Shown piece after piece: positions 33,308 to 44,787 of a stretch of DNA of 64,000 nucleotides. The notes beneath the pieces are model-generated. The model did no database searches. It had not been told where the DNA came from and saw only the letters and a list, made by a program, of their open reading frames with translations. Origin of the DNA: Polyodon spathula (Eukaryota > Chordata > Actinopteri > Acipenseriformes > Polyodontidae); the NCBI RefSeq assembly GCF_017654505.1, contig NC_054537.1, forward strand, positions 73,316,618 to 73,380,617, read 5' to 3'. Position numbers and translations under genes: made by a program. Positions within the stretch are counted from its first letter, which is position 1. The number at the start of each line of letters is the position of its first letter.

Positions 33308-35310
33308 TAGGAAAGCCAGGGCTGGTGCTAGGCAACGTGCTGCCCTAGGCAAAGCCTAGCATAGCACCATATCAGCCAGGTAATGTTTTTTGATTCAGCT
33401 TGTATTGTGCAATCGCTCTGAGTGCTCGTATATAACCTGGTTTCTGTTTTGAAAAATTGTACGGACCATATACAAATCTTAAATTGGGTTCCCCACAGTA
33501 TATGGGATTTTGAAATGCCCTTTTCATAACTTCAATAACGTCATAATTTTAAAGTGTAATGAAACAAAATGTACTGGTTGAAAATGTATGTTTTGGCAAA
33601 AGCATTAACGTTCATTTTATATTGCAAATTAGCTTTGTCTTGCTTGGCAACTATTCTACAGATAAGAAGAACACAACACTATAGGAAAATATCCAACCAT
33701 TTTAAATGGTAGGTTGTGGGGCAGATACTAATGTTAGAATAATAAGCAGACCGGAATGATATACACTTCTTTAATGAGACATCATACCGCAATGATTGTT
33801 GCTAGGTGGTATCAGACAAACAGGCGAGTCTATAGTAAAAGCAATTAGTGTGTATTAAAACATTTATAAAGATTTTATAGCAAGAGGTCGTATTTTACTA
33901 TAAATTAAATTAGAGCTAGTAAACAGCATGGTGCAGTGTTTTGCGGCAGACAAACCACCATTCAGAAATAAAAAAACTGCAAAATGTAGTCCGAAGACCC
34001 TTGTCAAACTTTCAGCCATATCTATAAAAAATGTAACAATTCAAGAATGGAAATAAGATGCTCCTTTCATAGCAATTTCAGCCATTCCAGATTTGATGGT
34101 GGCCGAAATCATTCAGACACAATTAAGCTTGTTAGTAATTAATGTATGGATTATTCAGACCTCTTCTTCGTAATAAACTATTGTAAATCTGCTTTGAGAA
34201 AACAATATGAATTTAACAAAGGTTTACCACTCAAAAATGCCAATATTACTTTCAGGGGCAACTAAAATACCTGTCCTAAATCAGCTTCCGAGGACTATTT
34301 TCAACATGAACTTTAATGGTAACCATTTTTGGGGGCACTACACATTTCAACTTTTGCATAAATAAAGCTTATGCTTTTTTTCACACAAAATACATGATAG
34401 AACACAATATTGTGAGGTAATGTGTCCATACAGAGAACAAGGAAGTGAAACTGTGGGAAAATGTCAGAATAATAAATTGGTGTAGGCTATTCCATGTCTT
34501 TCTCATTAATATTATCTACTACTATTATTATTGTTGTTTAAAATTTTTTTTTTTTAAATAATTTTATATCAAACCATAAAGTTTGAGAGTCAGTTTAGCG
34601 GGACTTTTACCTCAGCGTCGTAAGTTTTAGCTATACTGACATTAACTTTGACTTTCAAGACACCAAGTGTACCAGCATACAGGAATCATTGAAATTTCCC
34701 TCATTTGAGAGTTTTCTCCCTTTTTAATGGGTTGTTCGTCCCTTTAAAAAAAGTGAGCGCCGAAAATCATTGAAAGTGCCATGTTGTTTGGAACCAGGTA
34801 GCAACCATCACTAAGGAAGCGAGTGTCAGTGACGAAAGCACTAGAGCCGCATAGCTTTTTAACATATGCAGCACACATTATGAATCTCTATTTAACATGA
34901 AACTTTGCGGTCAATACTGTAAATTCACATAAGTTAAGTTATTAAGTTACCAAATTCTTGTTCTGATGGCGAAAACCAATGCCTGTCTAATGGCTTTGTT
35001 ATTAAAACTTCACGTCTCCATTACTGATGACGTTAAGTCAGTCATAAAGCCATTTTCTCTATAAAACGTCATAATAGATAGAACAAACTCAATTTACTAT
35101 TGACCACGCCATACCATGCGAAAGAGCGTGTCTGGATAGGATTCTTCTTTATTTATGCCAGTTACTGTGATGCAAAACATCACTGCAGCGGTGCTTCGCA
35201 CATAATGCAGATTCCTTGCTTTCATTATTCCTTTTTTTGCCGCCCCCCTAAATATGCTGCCCTTGTCGGCTGCCTAGTTTGCCTAGGCCTTCCTCTCGGC
35301 CTAGGAAAGC
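33308..35310. mobile_element. hAT-like non-autonomous transposon with 8-9 bp target duplication
   Basis: TAGGAAAGC occurs directly at both edges (33308-33316 and 35302-35310). The left end begins CAGGGCTGGTGCTAGGC and soon has CTGCCCTAGGCAAAGCCTAG; the right end has GGCTGCCTAGTTTGCCTAGG. Read inward the ends share the CTAGGC/TAGGCA motifs typical of fish hAT elements that begin CAGGGCCGG. No transposase frame is visible in the 2-kb interior. An 8-bp duplication (AGGAAAGC) would fit hAT. Confidence 0.6.
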
Positions 35311-35744
35311 AGTTGTGTAAAGCACTAGAAACACATTTACTATGCAGCCTTAATGTGTAAGACAAAGCTTCCATTTAAAGTTAATATTGATTTGTTCAAT
35401 GCATTTACTCTAGAATTACATTTCAAACTAACTGAACCCTTTGTAACCTCTGTATGTTCATTTAATTACATCAGTTGTTTCCACTACACTTCAGACTTGT
35501 ACCTTTATTGAATACTGAGCATATTAAATCAAATAATAAAAAGTTGACCTTCTAGTTAAGAGATGAGATGAAGTGGGTAATGCAAAAATAATCAACCAGA
35601 AGAAAGGACATAAACAAAGAGGTACAAAGTCTTTATTGGTTAATTTATGTTGTGTTTGTCAGGGGTTATGTTTATGTGACTTTACAGGCAAGAGTATTTT
35701 TTATAATAACCTTCTCTTCTATACCCCCAAGGTTGTTTAAATCT

Positions 35745-36345
35745 CAGCCTGACCTCCGGTTCACCCCAGGAGCACACAGGAACCACACAGACAGGTAAAT
35801 AAAATGGTTGTTCTTTATTTTGTCAAACAACAAAAACACAGTTTTCACAAAGAAATTTCAATTAGAACACTTACACCCCCTAAAAACAATGGTGTTCCCG
35901 GCAACCCTATACTTGAATATCCACACAGAAAGTATTCAGGTAAGTAAACAGTATAGTTCAGTCCCACCAGAGGATTTTAAAATGTCCAAAACTGTTTAGA
36001 AGGTAGATTCATTCTGTCCACAATACTATTATAATGTAACCTGACCTTTAATGGCCACAGAGTGTCTCGTTTTCACCATACTGCAGGCACTTTAGTTTGT
36101 CCACCTGTCTCCTTGCCAATACTTAGCATCCATATCCCCCTCTTGCCTCCAGGGGGGTGCTTCCTCCCTCCCTCCTTGACGTCGATCCTGGGGAAATAAT
36201 GAAAACAATCCGTCCTTAATACTCGCTCTCCCCTCCCGGTCTCACTCTCTGAGCGGGGCTAATTCACACATTCTGCACTTCCTTACAAGAGCATTAGTCT
36301 TCCGACCCAGCCCCTGATACTTAAAGGGCTAGTCACTATAGCATT
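35745..36345 (-). mobile_element. Possible LTR-type remnant
   Basis: On the minus strand, the sequence runs from AGCCCTTTAAGTATCAGGGG to a polyadenylation-like AAAATAAAGAACAACC (near 35820) and then CTGTGTGGTTCCTGTGTGC, resembling U3-R-U5 order. Neither a second copy nor internal genes were found. Confidence 0.3.
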
Positions 36346-39130
36346 TATTTGCTGTGTTTTTCATTTTTAAAAATCTAATTTATGGAGTTGAATGCTACCA
36401 TTCACACTTAAGCGTAATCCCTGCGAGCAACGCTGCAAAAAACACATTGAAACAGGTTCGATTTCTAGACGAAAAGCTCTGCGATTTCCAGAGTCTACAT
36501 TTGGAGGCAATATGAATTGGGTGCAGGTTGCCGCATTGTTCCGATGAAGCAGAGAAAAATCATGGATGATTGTGGGGTTCACTTTATAATAAAATACCAC
36601 TGACCTGCGTAGACACGCAGCAGACAAAAAATACCGATGTGTAAAACAAATAACTGATAAAATAAAAGCAGAGGTAGCCAATTTGATTTAATTTCACTAA
36701 GTAAGTAATATGACCCAACACAGAGGGCATTGCCAGGGATTATACACTGTTTGGGAAATTAGAGCCCGAGACAGAGTCGAGGGAGGGCGCTATCACAACC
36801 AAACGATGTATAATGCCTGATATATGCCCGATGTGGAGGGTCTTGTTACTTATATACACCAGTTACCGCAAAATTAACTCAAGTTTGTATTTGTTTGAAC
36901 TGAATGTATTTCTTTTTTGCACGTATCCTTCCACATAAACACTCTAAATTGAACATTCTATAAATATAGTCCTCCATTCGTCTCGTGACATCGTTTTTAA
37001 AACTGTATAGTTTGATTTTAATAAACAGACAACAGAGTGCTAATGGGCATAAGTGCCATGCTAGTATTTATTATTATGATTACGTCTCTTAGTCCGAGGA
37101 CGTAAGGTAGTCAACTTGTATTATTTTTCATTTAACCATCCCTTGATTGACATTACAAAGGCTGAAATTTACTTTAAATACGAGTAGGTGTTTTGCTTCA
37201 ACAGTAAAACTTTATATAGCCTACATGTATTTTTTTTATTGATAATATGTCGTACCGCTATTTACTTTTACCGCAACACAAAATACCCCTCTTTAACCAC
37301 TGTTTGCATTTAACGCAATACATTTTTACAGGTAATAAAGCAATTTGTTTATTTTAAATTTCAACGTAGTGTTAACTGTAATTTTGATGTCCTCACATAA
37401 TCCCTTATTTTCCGTTTGTATTGCATATCGAGATATGTATTGTACTGTTTATAAAGAACGATGCACTGCCAGAATCAGATGTTCAAATGGACATTTGAAG
37501 AATAGAAAAAAACACTTGTGTGAAGACAAAAATCACTGCGAATTGGCTGCTGTAAAAAACTCAGCAAAATAAGCGCTGTAGTGTGTTGAGCCTTTAACGC
37601 TAGTTGGTGAGAGCTTCGCTTATCAGGGGTGTCTGCAGGTAATACAGCAGTCCGTCTTCTCTGCAATCCTTCTTCTGGAACAGAGGGAGAGAGAAGGCAA
37701 GCCCTGGAGACAGACAAAACTACAATGCGTCAGCACTCGTAATGCATTATACATATCTTCAAGCCCAACGGTATACTTATTCCATTCACAGTCCCCATGT
37801 ACTGAAGTCATGTAACAGTTAACCATAACTAGAACACTAGCATCCATCAAACAGGAGGCTTACAACACCACAAGTTATACTTGCAGTCCACTGAAAACAA
37901 TGCAAATAGTACTTTCTTTTCTGTGAAGTAGTCTTCACTACCTTCAGTTGTGCCATTTTATTTCCTTCTGCTTCTCTTCAATGTGTTTGTTGTTTAGGTG
38001 ACAGCACTGCTTCTCTTCCTTGCTTATCTAAAAATGGCCACAGTCTGGTTCCAATGTGTTCCCCCCATGTTCTCTCGTCCTCTTCTTTTGGTTCCAGTTA
38101 CATAGGGGAACTAATCAAAAGGTATGGATGATTTGCACCTGACTACAATTAAGGTCCCAATCGCTTGTGACCACGATAAATTTATGAAAAGGATAAAAAC
38201 ACATTCATAAAACTCCTTATTGGGGTCTCCTTTTGGGTACATAAAACACATAAATATAGCCCTTTATTGGGGTCTCCATTTGGGTATAAAAAAAAAAATA
38301 AAATAAAACACACAGTGTAAAAAAATACAATAAATAACATACAACTAAAACAGTATAAAATACAACCACCAGTGAATAAAACAATTAAAACTCTGGTCAT
38401 TTTACATTTACTGTAGAAATTGCATATCTGACTGTGGTGGGACCAGAGTAAAGGCGAATAAATGAATCCTGTTTTAAATCCTATTATACACAGCTATAGT
38501 AATTACTATAGTCACACAATTTATTGTTTTGAGATTCAGCTTTTATTAGGGAGCTCCATTAAATACCTTGTTTAGAAAGATACAGGATATTAATGCTTGT
38601 GACAGGGTAGCTGTCTGCCGTGGGTGTGTGTGTGTGCATTTGCTGCTGAGTGACAGGCAGGAGATCGAGGCAAAGGTTGAAGTTGATATGCCCCCGCAGG
38701 AGAACAGGATTTAAGTACATATCAAGTCAACACACTGAACAGCTCACCTGACATGACCAGCAATGGCAGCGCACGGAGCACATACAACAGTGTATGAAAA
38801 CCTTGGTAGGATCTGCAATATCTAAACTAATCTTCTCTGTTCAATAATAAAATAACATTGGTGAAGAGGTTGATCATGGCAGATAAATGATTAGGGCAGA
38901 TACGCGACGGATTACTGCATCTATAAATTATAATTTGGCTGTACAGAGCGGTTATAGCTAAAACTCAAAAGGACCATCAAAAACAAAATTAGATTCTTCT
39001 GTGTTGCATTTGATTTTATTAAAATTTGCCCTGGGGCAAATTGTGAGCTACTGTGGCAAAGGACGAGAACCCATAAGTCTACAATGGTCTTCTGGGGTAA
39101 ACCCTCATTTGCCCATATAGCTCTACAAAA
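36346..39130. other. No gene recognised
   Basis: Mostly AT-rich. At 38598-38800 a stretch starting TGACAGGGTAGCTG looks like the start of a Gypsy-type LTR but cannot be bounded. At 36720-36850, GATTATACAC and GATGTATAATGCC flank a GA-rich core and may be a transposon end. Nothing firmer. Confidence 0.3.
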
Positions 39131-39139
39131 CAGTCTCTC

Positions 39140-39880
39140 ACAAACACCTGCATTCTCAAGTTGAATAGTTTATTGCAAGACACAATGGTACAACATATCC
39201 TAACAGGGCTTTGTCAGGAGGCGAGTGGTGTCAATAAGTAACGGACCTGGCCAAGCGTCCCAGTTCAAAAACAATCCGTATTTATTTAAAGTTAACACAA
39301 AATTTTGCCCCTTTACCAGCAATGGTATTGGGGAGTATATGGCGAGATGGCAGTCCCAGAATAATAACACATCAGCAATACCAAAATGCTCTGTCTCTGC
39401 GGTGGTGCTTGCTGTGCTGTGCGGTGCTGTGCAATGTTTTACACTGCCATGAGGTTGTTACTCGGGTATAAGTGCTGGCTCCCTGGCTCCTATTCCTCTG
39501 CAAAACACAAACAAAAACAATAAACGAACAGCACTCTGGCTGGTTAATTCAGCGTAAGGGGCTGTACTAACATAGCCGCGTCCCCTTTGTACTTTCAAAC
39601 TCCTCCCTGTGATCAGTCTGGTGCCACGATATATCCAACCACTGCCTGCCCCACAGCTGATCACAATGGAGTTGTTCAGTGCACATGCAGCTATGTGCTT
39701 CCCCCAAAATGGCCAACTTCCGGTTTCCACCAACCGTCTAGTCAGCCCATCTATGGGGAAGCAGAACACCAACCTTGCACGGTGTTCTTTCTGGTCAGGA
39801 GGGAGATTTTTCAGCTCAGATTCCTTCTCTCTGTCACAAGCTCTCATAAACCTTTGGGGTCACCGGTCACTTAAAGGGGC
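39140..39880 (-). other. Unassigned repeat-like segment
   Basis: GC-richer than its surroundings. The minus strand carries an AAATAAATACGG signal near 39285 and a 129-codon frame (39458-39847) without recognised domains. Style suggests LTR-derived sequence; not provable here. Confidence 0.25.
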
Positions 39881-39914
39881 AAAAGTAATATACATCAAGT
39901 TAAGTAACACTTAA

Positions 39915-40790
39915 AGGGAAAACAACAAACTGTTACTAATGAATACATTAAAATTGAATATTCATGAAACTGTTCTAGTCATTGATAGTCTAAATGTTTC
40001 AGTAATTCATAAAACAGACTATTTTTTTACTTTAAAGCCCAGTTGCACCAATAAAGTAAACATTAAGATCACCAACTTTGATTCGTAGCTCCTAATTTCA
40101 TCTTTATTCAATGGTATTGATTACATGAATGAATAAACATAGTGTTACTTTGCTTCTTCATCAATGATGCCCTACGTTTTGTAGGCAGCAATGGCAAATA
40201 AACAAGAGATTAGGTGCTAAAAACCTATTATTTACCTAACCTCAAAGGCACATTACATTTGCTTGCAGACTCTTCTAATGAGAACTAATGTAAGCGGAGG
40301 TAAACAGAAATCAGTTGTAGTAACACCTATGCACACATCTCCAATGGCTTCAGTGGAACAGTAGTTTAATACTTGGGAGAGTTGTAATGGTTCAAATTAA
40401 AATATGTGTTTGCTATAATATGTATTTATTCTTTCAAAGCTGTTTACCTAACCTACTTTATATAGTGAAGAGAAGTGCACAACAGCTAAGAACCAAAATA
40501 GTAAAAAAAAATGTTTCAATGATTTTTAATGATGCAGTGTTTTAGGTAAAATTTTCACCTGGTAAAATATTGCATATATTTAGAACTCACGGTATAAAAA
40601 GTGATTCCTGCTTTTTCTGCCATATATCAAACCTGACTTTAATGGTCTAATTAAGAAGTATTAAAAAAATAAAAAACAACAATATGGGCATTGCACATAT
40701 GGAAGGGGACCCAATACAATAAACTTGACAGGCTGCATGGTCTGAGCAATTTTTTCAGAGGGCATATCCAATTGATATTTCCCGTAATAA
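39915..40790. other. No feature recognised
   Basis: AT-rich non-coding sequence before the L2 remnant. Confidence 0.4.
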
Positions 40791-40799
40791 ACTGACGAT

Positions 40800-42130
40800 T
40801 CCCATAATAGTCTGCCGGTGGTGGAGGATGGGAGGGGTCGAGGGGGGGGTTTAGGGAGATATAGTAGTCTGGAGATAGGAGGGAGCAGAAAGTGATAGGT
40901 GAGCACAAGAGTTTTGAATTTGATACAAGTAGTGATAGGGAGCCAGTGGAGGAAGCGGAGCAGAGGTGTAGCATGGGAGAAATGAGGAAGGGAAAAGACA
41001 AGGTGGGCAGCAGAGTTTTGGATGAGCTGGAGCAGAGGGATAGCAGAGGCAGGGAGGCTGGCCTGGAGGGAGTTCCAGTAATCAAGGTGGGACAGTACCA
41101 GGGCCTGAATTAGGAGCTTTGTGAAGTAGTCGGTGAGGAAGGGGCGAATTCTGCGTATGTTTCAGAGGAAGAAGTGACAGGAGCGTGCCAGAGTAGAGAT
41201 GTGTTGAGTGTAGGAGAGGGAGGGGTTGAGGGTGACACCTAGGTTCTTGGTGGATGAGGAGGGAGATAGGGTTGTGGATTCAAGAGGAATAGAGATAGAG
41301 AGATCAGCGGTAGGGAATGGAAGGGGGGAAGAAAAGATCTGATTTGATAAGATCATCTTGGGAGGCAGCACAAGCAGAGAATAGTGAGTTAGTGATGGAG
41401 AGAAGACCAGTTTCAGTGGAGTGTGCTGGGCGAACACCAGATTGGAGGGGGTTGAGCAGATAATGTGTGACAGGAAAGCAGAGAGCTGGAGATGTACCGC
41501 TTGCTTGATGGTTTTAGAGAGGAAAGGGAGAAGGGAGACAGGACAGTAGTTCTGGAGGGATGAGTGATCAAGGGAGGGTTTTTTTTAAAGATGGGGGTGA
41601 TGCAGGCCTGTTTGAAGGCAGAGGCGAAACAATCAGAGAGCAGAGAGGTGTTGACAAGAGAGGAAATGAAAGGGAGTAGAGCAGGGGTAGCAGCCTGGAA
41701 GAGGTAAGTGGGGAGGGGGTCCAGAGCATATGTGGTGGAACAGGGAGCAAAGATCAAAGTCTGAGAGGGCGAGAAGAAGGAGAAGGAGGGTAGATTAGTA
41801 GTGGTTGCAGAGGGTGATGGGGAGTGAGTGAGCAGAGGACGGGGGTGGGTGGGGAAGGAGATGAGGTATTGAAGAGTTTTCTTTGATTTTGGAGAAGGAG
41901 GCAAAGTCATCAGCTGAGATGGTGGAAGGTGAAAGATGGGGATGGCTAAGGAGGGAGGGGAAGGTAGAGAAAGGTTCGGTTATTGTTATTAGAAGACTGA
42001 ATGATAGAATTGAAGTAGGAACGTTTGGCAGAGGTGAGTGTAGAAGAGAAGGAAGAGAGGAGTGAGCAATCGAGATCCAAGGCAACAGGTATATTGGTTT
42101 TCTTCCATTTCTTTTCAGCAGAGCGCAGTT
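40800..42130 (-). pseudogene. L2-type LINE pol remnant
   Basis: Minus-strand frames match fish L2 ORF2. The pre-RT region has STISADDFASFSKI (near 41900). The RT start has YALDPLPTYLFQAATPALLPF and ASAFKQACITPIFKKNP (41740-41570). The RT end has LKLVFSPS...LLVLPPK and SPSSSTKNLGVTLNPSLSY (41410-41190). The C-terminal part lies at 41085-40860. The RT centre, including the catalytic FADD block, is deleted between about 41440 and 41410, and frameshifts occur. It is older and more decayed than the CR1 copies. Confidence 0.8.
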
Positions 42131-42412
42131 CGGTACGAGCCGTGCGTGGTTTTCAAGATTAATCAGTAAAATCCCTGCTGACAAGATTGGTGTTGTTGCA
42201 GGTGACATTTTGGATAAAAAAATTAACACACAGCAACTTATGTGTCTCAAGTCTTTGTCAAGGTTCACTAATATATATATATATTATATATATTCTGTAT
42301 TTTGCTTGCAAAATTGTTACCTAAAAATTCAGGGTAAAAATACAGGATAAGGGTAATTAAGAAAATGTTATGTTTTCTTGACAGCAGAAGCCAAATTCTG
42401 TAATTAAATAAG

Positions 42413-42913
42413 GCAGTAGGAGAGAGCCCTGCACATATGAGAGGGGGAATGGAAAAGCACTGCTGATTTTAAAATGTATTCTTTTGTATTTGTTTATTAT
42501 TATGATTTATGTATTATGAATGACTGCAAAAAGCAGTGTGTTGTGTTTATTGTTTGGCAGCAGGGATGGGGAATCCCTATCCTACAAAACCTTATGCAGA
42601 AAGATCTCCTACATAAAGGTCTGAGGAGTGAACGAGAGAGAGACAGAGTAGGCGAACAAAACCAAAAGGAAAATGAAAAATAAAGGATCAGTGAAGGCAA
42701 CTGCCCAGCCTGGCCATAGGTTTGTTTTTGTGTTTGAGATTTGGTATTTGTTTCAACTTTTTATTTTGCTCTGTGAACAGTATTTTTTTGTCAAACAAGC
42801 GTGATTTATTTTTGTTTTGTTAATAAAAAATAGTGCTACAGTGCGCTTTGCACCCGAGTTCCTGCTTGTGTGTGTAGTGTCTGTTTCTGGCCTGACGTCA
42901 TCACCTTCAGCCA
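42413..42913 (+). repeat. 5' LTR
   Basis: Shares blocks at GAGAGAGCCCTGCACATAT, the (GA)n stretch, AGTGAAGGCAACTGC and CCTGACGTCA with the 3' LTR. It has an AATAAA signal near 42822 and a perfect CRE TGACGTCA (42893-42900) close to its end. A middle block of the 3' LTR is replaced by different sequence here. Confidence 0.75.
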
Positions 42914-43079
42914 GAACAGGTACTGCGAGTGCCTTATTTTTTCTGTTTTTTGTGAAAGTTTTTAAAGAATGGAAAGGAAGCAGCAGCAGAAGCAACTGCA
43001 AACGCTGCAGCAAAGGCAGCCCCAAGAAAAGAGAGGGAAACCTGGGCTGGAGATCTGAATGACCTGCTTGAGGGGGAAG

Positions 43080-43430
43080 GAGTGGTGTTTTGCAGTTGGC
43101 GAGGTCGGGCATGTGTCGCCAGTCTACTACCACCCCCCACCTCAGGAAGAGGAGGTGGAACCAGAGCCACAGGAGGAGAGCAGCTGAGACATCCTCCTCA
43201 ACACAGTGGAGGGATCCTACTGATGCTACATCTGCGGGGAGCGGGGGCATTTCCCACTCAACTGCCCCCTCCCACAACAGGGAGAAGCCCAGCCGCTGAC
43301 TCCAGTGCAAGAGGAGGACCGCCTGTTTCTCCCACCTCCACCATCACAGGGAGAAGTGGAGCTCCGCTGCCACCTACTTGGCCAGGAGCTCCCCTCCCTC
43401 CATCGCCTCCTGAGGGACCGCTGCTGCCGT
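43080..43430 (+). pseudogene. Gag-like frame with one zinc knuckle
   Basis: A CX2CX4HX4C nucleocapsid-type knuckle, CYICGERGHFPLNC, lies at 43224-43265, just after an in-frame stop. It is followed by a Pro/Glu-rich frame to about 43430 that runs into the minisatellite. Upstream, 42969-43080 encodes a Gln/Lys-rich start in another frame. Matrix and capsid regions are not recognisable, so this is a reduced and broken gag. Confidence 0.6.
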
Positions 43431-43453
43431 AGGCTTGCAGTTGCCAGTTTGCC

Positions 43454-43620
43454 ATTGCCCAGGGTTGCTGCCTGCTCTGCATTGCCCAGGGTTGCTGCCT
43501 GCTCTGCATAGCCCGGGTTTTCTGTCTGCTCTGCATCGCCCGGGGTTTCTGCCTTCTCTGCATCGCTCGAGGGTTTCTGCCTGTCCTTCTTTGCCCGGGG
43601 GTTGCTGCCTGTCCTTCGCC
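43454..43620. repeat. 27-28 bp GC-rich minisatellite
   Basis: Six consecutive units of the type TTGCCCAGGGTTGCTGCC plus CTGCTCTGCA; the first four are 27 bases, the last two 28. It lies inside the LTR element downstream of the zinc knuckle. Confidence 0.88.
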
Positions 43621-44217
43621 CGGGGTCGCCTGCTCACTGTCACCTGGGGTTGCCTGCACGTCACCGCTCAAAGATGCCTGCACAACACCACCCGGGAATC
43701 TGTTGCCACAAGCAGCAGTTTTGCTGCAGGATTACCTGTGGCCGGAGCTCCAGAAGAGGGAGCTGCCGGATACGAAGAAGGGTGGGGCAGGTGAGGAGAC
43801 CACTTCCACCACAGCCTCGTCCACCACTTCTGTGCCACAGCCCGGCACCTGGTTCCCTCGACCTGGGCTCCCAAACATCCAGGCTGTATGTCTGGACCTC
43901 TGGTCGCTGGGCCTGACTCCCAGGTCACTGCACCACCAGGCCTGGTCTCCTGCTCAGATGTTGCCCAGATGTTGCTCCACGGTCGCCTAGGCTCACACCT
44001 CTGCCTGGGGCAGCAGCCGAATGGCCTGCACTCCCAACGCCCCATCCACTGCACCTGGTTCTCTGTTGCCAGGTCTCAGTCTTGTCAGGAAGGCGCTGGA
44101 CTATGGAATAACCCTCCCTCCCTCAAGGGAAGAAGGACAATAGGGGACTTGAGGGAGGATGAATGGCTTTCAAGAGGGTGGCCATGGGGCCATGTGTGTT
44201 GCGCACAAGGGGGGATA

Positions 44218-44782
44218 TGTGGCAGGGCAGTAGGAGAGAGCCCTGCACATATTAGAGGGGGCATGGAAAAGCACTGCTGATTTTAAAATGTATTATTTTG
44301 TATTTGTTTATTATTATGATTTATATATTATAAATATGACAGTGAAAAGCAGTGTGTTTATTGTTTTCTACAAAACCTCGTGCAGAAGGTAGCCATCTCC
44401 TGATTTAATTAATTGATTCATTTGTTGCTAAATGGGAGATAGTCACTAGCATAAAAACCTGCAGTTTTCCGTGCTCATTGTGGACGTTTGTGAGGCACGA
44501 ACAAGAGAGGAGAGAGAGAGAGAGAGAGAGAAGGAGAACGAAACCGAAAGGAAAATGAAAAATAACGGATCAGTGAAGGCAACTGCTCAGCCTGACCTTG
44601 AGTCTGTTTTTGTGTTCGAGATTTGTTTTTTGTTTCAGCCTTTTATTTTGCTCTGTGAGCAGTGTTTTTTTTTTATTTATTTTTGTTGTGTCAATACAAA
44701 TAGCGCCACAGTGCTCTTTGTACCCACGTTCCTGCTTGTGTGTAGTGTCTGAATCTGGCCTGACGTCACCACCCTCAGCCAC
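44218..44782 (+). repeat. 3' LTR
   Basis: Begins TGTGGCAGGGCAG and ends CCCTCAGCCAC. It includes a TATA-like AGCATAAAAACC near 44449, a (GA)n tract near 44511-44530 and a CRE TGACGTCA at 44761-44768. About 64 bases longer than the 5' copy. Confidence 0.75.
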
Positions 44783-44787
44783 ATAAG

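Larger units (their letters stand above)
42408..44787 (+). mobile_element. Non-autonomous LTR retroelement with gag-like remnant
   Basis: Two long direct repeats (42413-42913 and 44218-44782) enclose about 1.3 kb. ATAAG flanks both sides (42408-42412, 44783-44787), a likely 5-bp target duplication. The 3' LTR starts TGTGGCAGGGCAG just after a purine-rich tract AAGGGGGGATA (44207-44217), as expected for the plus-strand primer. The interior has a zinc-knuckle frame and a minisatellite, but no protease, RT or integrase, so movement would have needed enzymes from another element. The 5' LTR lacks the first nine bases of the 3' one. Probably Gypsy-related, by LTR start and knuckle type. Confidence 0.75.

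Noticed and set aside
43258..44054. Minus-strand Gln/Arg-rich and Trp-rich ORFs in the LTR element
   Set aside because: Generated by the GC-rich minisatellite and antisense of the gag-like strand; no domains.
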